From Pseudo-nitzschia pungens (lineage: Eukaryota > Bacillariophyta > Bacillariophyceae > Bacillariales > Bacillariaceae), in NCBI GenBank assembly GCA_037355855.1, contig CM074759.1:5146001-5210000 (forward strand): a DNA stretch of 64,000 bases, read 5' to 3'. Of the stretch, positions 11,206 to 20,615 are shown in pieces (the first letter of the stretch is position 1; the number at the start of each line of letters is the position of its first letter). The position numbers and the translations under genes were made by a program. The notes below the pieces were generated by a model that was given only the letters and a program-made list of their open reading frames with translations, ran no database searches and was not told the origin of the DNA.

Positions 11206-12317
11206 ATGACGACGGTGACAATGACAAGTGACCAAGACGCGTTTGGTGCGACAGGGACTGTACAGATCAAAACAGATCAAACTAATGAATCTTGTGGAAG
11301 TCTTCGTGTCAAAGTATTGAAAGCAACAAAATTGCCCAATTTGGATTTTGGTAAACCTCAAAACCCCTTTGGTGCGTTCAAGTTCGTAGAATATGAAATA
11401 TTATGATGATGAATAACATGCTGTAGTCATTGTTCGTTTGGAAAATTGTAAAGAAATGAACAGCTATCGTACGGATCCTATCTATGATGGTGGACAAAAT
11501 CCTCAATGGACGGAAGAAAATCTGCGAGATGTGGGTGAATAGATAGATGATCGATGTGCTACGGTATGTGTACGTATTCATGTGTGTGTGCAATGTAGAA
11601 ATACATTGGGATCATGAAGAGCAAACAAATGCTGTGTTGCAAGTGGAAGTATGGCATGAAGGTGAAGATGATGATGATTTGATTGGGGTCGGGACGGTTG
11701 ATGTGACCAAAGTGACTAAAGACAAGACGGTTGGACCCCTGGGCTATACCGTTGGTTTGCGGGAAATCCAAGGTGGATCTGAGCATCGTGGTCAAGTTCA
11801 TATCAGTGTTGCCTTTGGTCCACCATTGCGTCTCGCGTATCGGATTACGCAGAAAGCGACCAAAATCTTTGACGTTCGTGATTCCTTTGTCGGCTCCTTG
11901 TGCGCAACCAAACGTCAATTCACGGGGACTTCGTTTCGAGCAACTGCGGGACCAAGGGATTTTGTGCAAAATCATAAACGATTGTGTCAGACGGTCGCAG
12001 TGACGTTGATGGCCATGGTCCTCGGGGCGGTGTCCGCCTCCGTAATCGTTGCGGTGCCCCTAGGTTTTATGGCGTTGATCACATTGCCCATCTGGTTTCT
12101 TCCGGCCATGATGGCCAGTCTTGCCACTGCCCCCGTTTGGGTACCAATTTTTGCCATTGTCATTATGCTCATGGCCATTGTACTCTTGTCTTTCATCGTC
12201 TTGGCGTTGACCTCGCGTCCCATCCGGCGACGAGGAGCCCTGATCACGAAACAATGGAAAGATACAACGCTGGGACGAAAACTGTTGTTTGCGGATAACC
12301 CTGCCAAGAGCTCTTAA
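11206..12317 (+). CDS. C2-domain membrane protein, three exons (330 aa)
   Basis: Host gene of unknown function with a Ca2+/phospholipid-binding C2 fold. Exons 11206-11371, 11427-11534 and 11599-12317 join with GT-AG introns of 55 and 64 bp to a clean 331-codon frame. The C2 domain covers about residues 25-145: LRVKVLKATKLP, then NPFVIVRLEN across intron 1, NPQWTE, and an acidic loop EGEDDDDLIG. The C-terminal ~80 residues hold three or four hydrophobic segments, followed by a basic tail (RPIRRRG). It could be an ER or plasma-membrane anchored lipid-binding protein; this is inference. The start is the first in-frame ATG; an upstream exon cannot be excluded. It begins only ~130 bp from truncated copia sequence. 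Confidence 0.75.
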
Positions 12318-12875
12318 AAAGCTAGATACGTGATGCATATAATAATTTGAAAGTTTTACGGACGTTGCATAAGGCTTGCCCACAATTGCGGATGGGATTG
12401 TTGCCATAATATTTTAGACTCGTGCATTTCGCAATCCACTTGTGTTGGAATACGCAGGTGCGATGGGAGGCTTCAGTTACACGTTCATCTTCACCGTCAT
12501 TCTGCCATCGATGGATAGCACATATTTCATTCCAACTTATGACGCAACCGCATCTCTTTCCTAATGAGACCCGTCATGGATTCGGAGGCATGCCCATAAT
12601 AAATCATCCAAATGATCTCAAATACCATTTCCAATAGCGTTAACAAGTGTCTTCAAAGCCAATGCCATTAAGTAACGCCAGTGGGGTGTCTTTGGTGTAG
12701 TAGTATTTTCAAAAACATTACATCGACTCCGCCAGTGCTTCAACTTCGGACGAAACATGGGATTTCGATCATCAAATTACTGTACTGTAGCCTTATTGTG
12801 GAGGACAGATCACGAATTCCAGGGCTACGTGTTTCAACTATGGGTATGAATTGTATTTTAAAATCATTGTGAATC
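12318..12875. other. Gap between C2 gene and MULE; possible transporter exon remnant
   Basis: Mostly unassignable. At about 12424-12567 the plus strand reads as a short open stretch with a NPLVLEYAGAMGGFSY-type hydrophobic sequence and a stop. It follows an AG that could be a splice acceptor and looks like the C-terminal exon of a multi-pass membrane protein. No upstream exon was found. The left MULE target-site copy CATTGTGAATC lies at 12865-12875. Confidence 0.3.
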
Positions 12876-12927
12876 GGATCTATAACAGTAAATAGGACTC
12901 TACGAGTTGATTTTTACTCTATTTCGG
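12876..12927 (+). repeat. MULE left terminal inverted repeat (52 bp)
   Basis: Runs from GGATCTATAACAG to CTCTATTTCGG and is the reverse complement of 49310-49361 with one mismatch at position 5. Similarity continues weakly inward (GCGACCGGACATTTAGCATAC against GCGATCGGACATTTACGATAC), so the original inverted repeat may have been about 105 bp. Confidence 0.9.
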
Positions 12928-13319
12928 CCTAAAATTTGGCGACAATTGTAGATTTGCATGCGACCGGACATTTAGCATACCGCTCGTCCCGGGAATTACT
13001 TGCCATCAGTCGATCCTTAAGTCTTTCAACCGTCACCATCATCCGGCACGACTATTTATGTCTTTTCCCATTATGTTTTTCCATATCCTATTTTTTGCGC
13101 TCCTTTGTGTTATCTTTTATGCATAATCTTACCGGTACCGGTAAAACATTATTTTGCATCCTTTTATTTCACCATGATGATGTCTTCGGCCTATCCTTGG
13201 TCACGTGGTAAGTACAACTTCCTTTGCCTTCTCTTCCCCACGTCATGTTTACTTTTTCTCTATTCTCATATATCTTCCATCCACCAGTGTCTTTATTTGT
13301 TCAGTCTAGACGTTTGTGA
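12928..13319 (+). other. MULE left subterminal region
   Basis: Holds the inner, diverged part of the inverted repeat and probably promoter and 5' exon sequence of the SWIM gene. Three consecutive ATG codons at 13174-13182 lead to a strong donor (GTAAGT at 13208). The phase does not match the SWIM frame through any acceptor I tested, so no 5' exon is called. Confidence 0.4.
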
Positions 13320-14051
13320 CTCGCTAAGACACAGATCTTTTATATTTTACCGTATCGCGTCGACGCATCGACCTCATCGTCGTCTGTCGTTCAGATTTTG
13401 GGAACTACTGGGAACGTTTACACCGTTGTCGTCTCTTCCTCTTCCATCATCTGTTCATGTCCCGACGGTCAGTGCGGAGTTTCTCGTGTTTATACCTGTA
13501 AACACGTGTTATTTTTGCTTTCCGAGGTCGGGTTTTCTCTCTCTCCCGGAGAATTCTCTCTTTCTTCATTTACAATCTTGAATCGCCTTTCTAAATACCA
13601 TTCTCCACGAATACTCGACACCGAAACATCTACTATGTGTTTTTCCTTCCTCCGAAAGCCTTGTTCTTATTGTCAAATGACGACAATGAATTGTGCCATG
13701 TTCCTCTGTAATCACTGTTACGCTCCATTTCACCATCATCATACTTCCCTCCTAGCTTCTGTCAATTGTCCTTTTTGTGGTAGACTTTGGTCACCTATTT
13801 TTTCCGGTTGGGTTCAAAAGTATCGCAATTTATCCTCGGTTCTACTCTTTAATGGACACGGACGACGTTCTCAAGGTTCTCCCGAGTCCCTTGCAAAGTT
13901 GCCTTCGATCAAGTCTTCTGGAGACCGAACTCAAATTAAAGATTCGAACCCCCCTGAACACCACGCTCACGATCCTCCGCACGCCTTCAAAACCAAATGC
14001 CATATTGTACCACCATCACCACCCAGGGCTCTAAATGATGTCGGGCTCTAA
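13320..14051 (+). CDS. SWIM plus RING-like zinc-finger protein, 5' end unresolved
   Basis: The frame is open from 13320 to the stop at 14051 and has no ATG before the conserved part, so an upstream exon is likely; acceptors exist at 13328, 13334 and 13394. The product holds a clear SWIM finger: a GNVYTVVV strand followed by CSCPDG and YTCKHVLFLL (CxC...CxH). About 55 residues later comes a Cys/His cluster (CSYC, CNHC, a run of four His, CPFC) that resembles a RING or PHD finger. SWIM fingers are usual in MULE transposases; here the finger is on a separate gene at the opposite end from the transposase. SWIM-RING pairs occur in ubiquitin ligases, so a DNA-binding or E3 role is possible but unproven. 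Confidence 0.6.
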   Translation, partial: LAKTQIFYILPYRVDASTSSSSVVQILGTTGNVYTVVVSSSSIICSCPDGQCGVSRVYTCKHVLFLLSEVGFSLSPGEFSLSSFTILNRLSKYHSPRILDTETSTMCFSFLRKPCSYCQMTTMNCAMFLCNHCYAPFHHHHTSLLASVNCPFCGRLWSPIFSGWVQKYRNLSSVLLFNGHGRRSQGSPESLAKLPSIKSSGDRTQIKDSNPPEHHAHDPPHAFKTKCHIVPPSPPRALNDVGL

Positions 14052-14472
14052 ATGATTCCTTTCTTTTTCGTGTTAATAAATTATTTCTACTATGGTGTTC
14101 AGTTTTATTAGCTTATACCATTATTTGCTTCTCGTTTTTTTTTTGGGGGGGTGTTACGGCGTTTTGTCTTTCATGTATTCGGTCATGTATTCCGTCTTTT
14201 TTCCATGTATTCGGTTCAACAACAACGTCTGTTTCGGCATTCCCGATTTTCGCTTATAACGGTGAATATCGACGTTTATTTTCCTTCGGGTTATGTCTGG
14301 TTTTGGTATTGGTATTCTCCCCGACAATCTTTAAAGATGTTTTTCGGCTCGAATTAACGATCGTGTACTGATTCAGCCTGATCGGATTCGTTCACTGCGT
14401 CGATCGGTTTGGCAATGTCAACCTGTTTTTACCTTATTTTTAAAACAATGGTTCTTTCTACATTTTGCTCCT
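14052..14472. other. Intergenic spacer inside the MULE
   Basis: AT-rich. A possible polyadenylation signal (AATAAA, about 14075) follows the SWIM gene. The motif GGTGAATATCGACGT occurs at about 14260 and again at 14528 inside the extended reading frame of the next gene, so part of that gene's 3' end may be duplicated here. Confidence 0.5.
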
Positions 14473-16145
14473 TCATTCAATATCTCCTTTCAACTTGATC
14501 GTGAATTCCCAACTTTTCGGCGAAGGGTGAATATCGACGTGTAACTTCTTTTCGGTTTCACCATTGCTTTTCTCAGTGACAATGTTTACATAGGTTTTTT
14601 CGTTAGAATTAATGGTGAGTTGGGATTGCGACTGACCGTGGTAGTTCACCGCGTTGTTCGGGTTGGCCGCCCCCCCCCCCTGTCGCTTCCAGGGTTCTGT
14701 CCGTTCTGTTGTTCCGTTCTCTGGTTGCCATCGTTTCCTCCATAGGTACATTGGCCCCCGTTTTCTCCGTCGGTTTGGTCGTTCGATTTGTCGGTTTTCC
14801 CGTTGCCTTCGTTTTGCCCGGAAGAATTGTCGTTCAATGTGTCGGTTGTCCCGTTGTCATCGTTTTGTCCGGCAGAATCGTCGTTCAACGTGTCGGTTGT
14901 CCCGTTGTCATCGTTTTGTCCGGCAGAATCGTGGTTCAACGTGTCGGTTGTCCCGCTGTCATCGTTTTGTTCTAAGGTATATTTGTCTGCCGCTCTCTTC
15001 CGGTCGTCGTCTTGGGGGTATTGTAACGGTGTTGTTTCGTGTGTTGATTCGGATAGTTCGGATAGTTCAGCTTGAATGCCTCCCAAGGCTTGCATTACTT
15101 CTTGTGTAGGTGCCACGTGATCTTCCAAAAATTTTTTAAGCCTTTCTTCCAACCTCTTCTCTTGTCTCAACAACTTCCTATATCTCCTCTTCTGATCCTC
15201 GTCAAGCAGCATGTAGTGGTCGAATTCATCCCGGGTCAAGGTGTAGCTTCTGTATTTTTTCCCATTCTTGATTTCATACTGTTGACCCTCCGGGTCATCC
15301 TTCGGTTCATCCTTCTGTTCATCCTCCTGTTCATCCTTCTGTTCATCCTCCTTTTCAACCTCCTTTTCATCCTCCGGTTCATCCTTCGGTTCATCCCCCG
15401 GTTCATCCTCTTGTTGGGGTGGGGGCGGCTTCTTCGATTTCGGCCCTCTTTTCCTGGTCAGTGAGAAAACACAGTGAACGGGGGTTCCTTTTGTCCAAGC
15501 AGTGCAGCAATTCACACACATTCTTCCTTGACAGCGACAATTTTCTCCATAGCATAGTTCGCATTTAATTTTTTTCTCTTTGCAACGATTACAAGAATCA
15601 GCAACACGGTTCTTGATATCCGAATGACCGCCATCATTCTCAACACCGAGAACAAAAAAACACGATTGGTTTGGTAAATCGCCGGATTCCCACGATAGAC
15701 AACACGATGAGCACATTGTTCCTCTGCATCTGCTGCATTCTTCGTCTTTGGGGCACGATTGACAATCGATGGATCTGTCGTGACAATTGGTACAATGAGT
15801 GCAAACCTTCTTCTTCACATCGGAACATTTCTTGGTGGGGGACCTTGACTTGCCCTCGTCGTCTTCATCGTCTTCCTGTTCTTCTTCCTCATCATTTTCT
15901 TTCCACTCGGGATCGCTATCTCCCGTAATTCCCTCTGACCTTAATTGGCGTTCGAAATTTCGCCAATCACGTCTAAGTTTTGAAGCCATTTGTCCAAGTC
16001 GTAGTTGCTTGTTTCTTCTTTTTTGACAGTCGGTCAATTTACGTTTGGGCCCACCTCCTCCCACCTTTCTTTTGCGTTTCCGATTCGAAATCGGGGTTTT
16101 TTCACGATCGTCATCAGAACTTATTTTTGTGTCGCGATTTGCCAT
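14473..16145 (-). CDS. Cys-cluster charged protein of the MULE (499 aa to 14646, or longer)
   Basis: Unrecognised protein starting at the ATG at 16145. The N-terminus is basic (SNRKRKRK), then comes an acidic stretch (~residues 75-95). Two related Cys clusters follow at about residues 110-165 and 180-235, each with a C-RC-G-MC--CC pattern ending in a hydrophobic CxF, probably zinc-binding. A long Asp/Glu/Pro/Lys repeat (EDEPKDEPEDE-type) and a 17-residue repeat (AGQNDDNGTTDTLND) come after. The frame ends at 14646, just past an 11-C run (14670-14680). In the neighbouring frame coding continues to 14473, so the run may be a sequencing slip or a real frameshift. It is divergent from the gene starting at 16699. 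Confidence 0.6.
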
Positions 16146-16698
16146 GGTTTCTGTTTGAACTCGCAATGATTGCTCTCTTTGTTTTCTCTTCAGGAAATAT
16201 TTTCTGTTGTTCGATTTGTGAGATCGTATCGTTGTTTTGGTTGTATTGTGAATTGTGACGAATATCGTCTTATGCTTTGCTTTTTTTCCGTCGTTGATAA
16301 GAGGTAAGTTTTGTTAAACTATCATGCTAGATTTATCCTCGTGTGCCCTTCTGGTTCGGTTTTAATAAAACCCGGAATTTTGGTCCTGAAAAGATTTAAA
16401 CGGGTATCCTTTTTGAGACTGGTTTTGAAAGTGCGCGATAATCATACGCAAGCATAGGATTGCGCTACCTCTGTTAACGTTTTTTTATGACACATATATA
16501 GGTCGGCCTGCGATCAAATAACTGACACGTGGATCCACAAATTTTCCGACCCATTTTGAAGTGACAAGTGGAGGATCCCCAAAATGTTCGAAAACTTTTT
16601 GCGCGCTGTTAGGCAAGCTGCATCCGCAAATTGGTAAAGTATCCGATCGATTTCTCGTGTTTATAATTCTTCCTTATTGCTGTTCTTTCATGTAAATA
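16146..16698. promoter_or_regulatory. Divergent intergenic region within the MULE
   Basis: 553 bp separate the start of the minus-strand Cys-cluster gene from the plus-strand gene at 16699, so promoters for both probably lie here. It is AT-rich and no specific motif is identifiable. Confidence 0.4.
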
Positions 16699-17763
16699 AT
16701 GAAGTTTCCTGCCGACAGTTTCGATTTTTTCTGTGATAACTCCAATGATGGTTCTCGTCAGTTGAATTGCAATCGCGATGAAGAAAATGGTGTCTCAATT
16801 GTTTGATATTTCACAGACTTCTCTGATTTCGAAACTGACACCATCCGACTCTCAGAGACAGATGGTCTATGCTTGACGGAAAACAAATTGTGGTATATTT
16901 ATGCGGATGATGATATTGCATTTCACAGAGTGCTTGAAAAAGTTACGATATGTCGTCTTCATATCACTGAGTCTCAACTATTGACAGCCCTTCCTATCAT
17001 TTTGTCGGAAAATTTCCAGCCAACATACTCCATTGGAAAAACTGACCTAATGACTGAAAGATGTTTGTCCGTCGGTCATTTGGTTGTGTATCGTGACTAT
17101 GTCTGGAACGTGAGCAATCGAAATTCTTTTACCGACGTGGAAGACTACGACCGGATCCGAAAAAAGATTCATCCGAAAACCATTAGCTCAGGTACGTCCG
17201 GTTTTTCGCTATTCTACGATTTGTCCGCAGTTCAACTTGGTTTCAAGAGGGCAGCAAAGGTTGAGCCAGCTGCGACACAGCGACCCAGTCGTACGTTCAA
17301 AGTTGACGTCGAGTTTCTTCGAAGCTTTTCTACAATTTCTCCCTTTTGGCCTCGCATACGACAACAATTATTGGCGATTGCGACTGAAATCGGGTGGACC
17401 AATTTTTACCCAACAAGCAAGGAAAAAATCGATAAAAGCATTGCTTTAGAAAAGGACAAGGATTTCTTCTCTAAGGTTCTTCCTAAAGCACGTCGTGAAT
17501 GTTGTCATTGTAACCAAGATTATTGTGTGTGGGCGTTGAACGGAAAAAATTTTTTGTCAGCGGTCGCGCGGGAGAGTAAGGGAGAAATACAAAAGAAGAA
17601 ACAGTTCGCACGTAATCTGGCGAATTACGCAATACTGGTATTTGGACAGGAGTGCGGGCAACCAAAACCTCCTTTCTGTGTTGATGCCGGATTAGATATA
17701 GAGTTTGGTGGCAGTTCGCCACCGGAACAACCTAACCGCAAACGCAGAACCCTTGATATATGA
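16699..17763 (+). CDS. Unrecognised MULE protein with CCHC-type Cys motif, possible 27-nt intron
   Basis: Open from 16807 to 17763 but without an ATG near its start. Starting at the ATG at 16699 and removing a GT-AG segment of only 27 nt (16790-16816) gives a continuous 345-residue protein whose junction reads DEEN/DFSDFETD. The first ~60 residues are acidic. Near residue 275 there is a motif CCHCNQDYCVW that may bind metal. The tail is basic (NRKRRTLD). No family is recognised. It faces away from the Cys-cluster gene and is followed by a minisatellite. The intron is inferred; if it is not spliced, the start is unknown. Confidence 0.5.
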
Positions 17764-17767
17764 ATTA

Positions 17768-18172
17768 TTAGATTAAATTACCGATCTTGTGCAATTTTTG
17801 ATTCACGATAGGATTAAATGACCGATCCCGTGCAATTTTTGATTCATGATAGGAATATACGATGGGTTAATGTTTGATTGCAATTTTTGATTCACGATAG
17901 GATTAAATTACCGATCTTGTGCAATTTTTGATTCATGATAGGATTAAATGACCGATCCCGTGCAATTTTTGATTCACGATAGGATTAAATTACCGATCTT
18001 GTGCATTACCGATCTTGTGCAATTTTTGATTCATGATAGGATTAAATGACCGATCCCGTGCAATTTTTGATTCACGATAGGATTAAATTACCGATCTTGT
18101 GCAATTTTTGATTCATGATAGGATTAAATGACCGATCCCGTGCAATTTTTGATTCACGATAGGATTAAAACT
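17768..18172 (+). repeat. 41-bp minisatellite, about 9-10 units
   Basis: Two alternating versions of one 41-bp unit: GATTAAATTACCGATCTTGT... and GATTAAATGACCGATCCCGT..., each ending in GCAATTTTTGATTCA(C/T)GATAG. The alternation suggests that an 82-bp dimer is the amplified unit. One unit near 18003 is duplicated internally. It sits between two MULE genes. Confidence 0.9.
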
Positions 18173-18236
18173 GGGAAGGAATATAGGATGGGTTACTGTT
18201 TGGTCTCATTATTTGTATTCTGGACGCATAAAATTA

Positions 18237-18806
18237 ATGATGGATGATAATAATGATGTCGTTGATGGGATGTCAACTCCAATCTCTTTGCCAAAAAAGG
18301 ATAACATTCCTAAAGAATCCGAAAAAGAAAGAACAATCGTTGAGTCAAAAGATAAAGAAAGAAAAGTTAAAATATATGTTGATTCGGATGAGCGAATCGA
18401 AGAGAGAATTAACATAAACAACACGTGGAATGATGCGTTACGTAGAGAGAGAATCAAGCAAGAGAAAATTGATACCGTGCAAAAATGGAAGGATATATTC
18501 AACCGAAACCCATCTACTAATTTAACCGTGACTAAATCAAATACAACTATTGTTAAGTCACATGTTCGCAGGAGGAATTCTGTGGTTAAGTCTCATATTC
18601 GGAGAACGACAAAAGGAACTAGAAAACTACCACCCAATGTACGTCCGTATATGGACCCTGCATCATTCTCGGAAATATTGAAAGTACGTGACCGTGACAT
18701 AGCAATCGCCACCCAAAAATCAAGGAATGACCCGAGAATAATTGAAAGTTCTACGAAATGGAAATTATTCTGGAAACAACACAGCAGGAAAAAACCACCT
18801 AAATGA
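18237..18806 (+). CDS. Basic MULE-encoded protein, unrecognised (189 aa)
   Basis: Starts at the in-frame ATG at 18237 (MMDDNND). Highly charged and Lys/Arg-rich, with no membrane segment. The central part contains TWNDALRRERIKQEKID, probably helical, and there are two copies of a VKSH-RR motif (VKSHVRRRNS, VKSHIRRTTK). The C-terminal half is predicted to be basic and could bind nucleic acid (inference). It converges on the minus-strand gene ending at 18914, 107 bp away. Confidence 0.45.
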   Translation: MMDDNNDVVDGMSTPISLPKKDNIPKESEKERTIVESKDKERKVKIYVDSDERIEERININNTWNDALRRERIKQEKIDTVQKWKDIFNRNPSTNLTVTKSNTTIVKSHVRRRNSVVKSHIRRTTKGTRKLPPNVRPYMDPASFSEILKVRDRDIAIATQKSRNDPRIIESSTKWKLFWKQHSRKKPPK

Positions 18807-18913
18807 TTTTAGAATGATGCTACTGTGAGAGTAAATCGTGGGAAATGAAGTAGAAATAAAGTAGTTGAAATTTTTTCTTATTTAAGGGTAATTTCTCTCT
18901 ATTAAATGGACGT

Positions 18914-19618
18914 TTACTTGTAATCGTAGATTAGATCGCATTTTACCTTCTTCGTTCTCCGTGACCTACGTATCGACATGGATGATTGGTCGGATATATT
19001 TTGTGCGGGTTTGACACTTGGTTGCCCTTGTTTTTTCCTTTTCCTTCCGCCCCTATTTGATTTATCCCCTGCTTTGCTTCTTGTTTGAATCGGAGATTTT
19101 CGCCTTGATTTGATTTCTGTTTCAATCGGTGATTTTGTCACTAAATCGGGCAACAACGTACTATCAGAGCAGGAGGATGCTGATTGCTTTCGTCTTCTAA
19201 TCAGTGGTGATTTAAGTAGATCCGTCAAACATCGATTGTCTCCTGATTCGGAGGAGTCTGATTGTTCCAATTTTTCGGGTGTATCTATTATCGGAACCTC
19301 GATTAACAAGTCGTCTTTACCTTTGGATTTATCTGGTTGTACTTCCAGTGTCTGTTTTGTTTCTTTCTGATTGATGGGTGTCTGGTGGCAATCTTCTCCG
19401 TCATTTACCGGTTGGAACGACCCTTCGTATTGCTCTCCCTGGTCCTGTTTGTCGTTACTGTTTTTCTGTTTCTTTTTTTCTGTTTTGTGTCCAATGTCGT
19501 GACCGACCTTATATTGATATAAGTCATGTTTTAACTGTGTCGCGAGTTCCATAAAGTTAGTCCGAAAACTTTCTATCGATTCCCGATCTAATTCTGGAAG
19601 GCTAAATGACAGGAACAT
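18914..19618 (-). CDS. Charged MULE-encoded protein with basic tail, unrecognised (234 aa)
   Basis: Starts at the ATG at 19618 (MFLSFSLPELDRESI). The first ~45 residues look like an ordered helical segment. The rest is low-complexity, rich in Lys, Gln, Ser and Asp, with KSPI repeats (KSPIETEIKS, KSPIQTRSK) and a basic end (SIRRSRRTKKVK). No family is recognised. It has the same orientation as the protease and transposase genes to its right, separated by the repeat cluster at 19740-20500. Confidence 0.45.
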   Translation of the reverse strand: MFLSFSLPELDRESIESFRTNFMELATQLKHDLYQYKVGHDIGHKTEKKKQKNSNDKQDQGEQYEGSFQPVNDGEDCHQTPINQKETKQTLEVQPDKSKGKDDLLIEVPIIDTPEKLEQSDSSESGDNRCLTDLLKSPLIRRRKQSASSCSDSTLLPDLVTKSPIETEIKSRRKSPIQTRSKAGDKSNRGGRKRKKQGQPSVKPAQNISDQSSMSIRRSRRTKKVKCDLIYDYK

Positions 19619-19739
19619 GGTTGATTTTTTGGAAAAAAAATTACTTCGTAGATACAAGTATTTTAAATTCTTCGATCATCCCAAAAATCGCGCACGATTT
19701 CCGCGCGCGACGAAAATTTGAAAATAAAAATTAAATTCT

Positions 19740-20500
19740 CGAAACCCCCTGCGACACCAGTCGACACCAGTCGACACCAGTCGACACCAGTTGACACCAG
19801 TCGACACCAGTTGACACCAGTAGACACCAGTAGACACCAGTAGACACCAGTAAACACCAGTAGACACCAGTACCGGTAGACACCAGCCGACACCGGTGTT
19901 TGCATGTTCGTATGTTCATACGTTGGTATGTTCGTCTGTTCGTATGATTGTATGTTCATCTGTTCATCTGTTAACACCAGTCTTCATACTTCATACGTTC
20001 ATCTGTTCATACGTTGGTATGTTCGTCTGTTCGTACGATTTATGTTCGTCTGCTCGTCTGCTCGTATGCTCGTCTGTTCATACGTTGGTACGTTCGTCTG
20101 TTCGTAGACCTTATGCTTGTCTGTTCGTATGCTTGTCTGTTCGTATGCTCGTATGTTCTTCTGTTCGTTTGTTCGTTTGTTCGTTTGTTCGTCTGTTCAT
20201 CTGTTCATACGATTGTACAGAAGAACAGACGAACATAAGACGAACAGACGAACATACAATCATATGAATAAACAATTATACCAACGTATGAATAGACGAA
20301 CGTATGAACATCATACGAATAAACGATTGTACCAACATATGAATAGACGAACATACTGCTTGTACATTCGTATGTTCGTCATGACACCAGACGACACCAG
20401 TCGACACCAGTTGACACCAGTTGACACCAGTCGACACCAGTCAACACCAGTCGACACCAGTCGACACCAGTCGACACCAGTCGACACCAGTTTGGGTACT
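19740..20500. repeat. 10-bp satellite blocks around a large imperfect palindrome
   Basis: Two arrays of a ~10-bp unit GACACCAGT(C/T), about 14 copies at 19752-19885 and about 12 at 20382-20490, lie in the same orientation. Between them is a region of TTCGTATG/TTCGTCTG tetranucleotide-like repeats (about 19905-20215), followed by its complement (ACGAACATA/ACAGACGAAC, 20217-20365). It can therefore fold back into a long hairpin. The satellite produces open frames in several phases, which I treat as artefacts. Confidence 0.85.
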
Positions 20501-20615
20501 CCGGGAAATTATTTTTAAAAAAATAATTTCTCAAATCGCGCATGGGGCGCGATTCTCATATTTTTAGCGAGGGGGGGAGGACCGGGAATTTCAAAATTCC
20601 TTCAAAAACTAAAAA

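Noticed and set aside
11547..12317. Separate single-exon gene starting at 11547
   Set aside because: Its start lies in intron 2; splicing at 11535-11598 joins the C2 domain in frame, which is a better model.
19663..20518. Several open frames of repeated WCLLVSTGV or VCSYVRMLVCS type
   Set aside because: All are translations of the 10-bp satellite and tetranucleotide repeats in different phases; none has an independent start or conserved domain.
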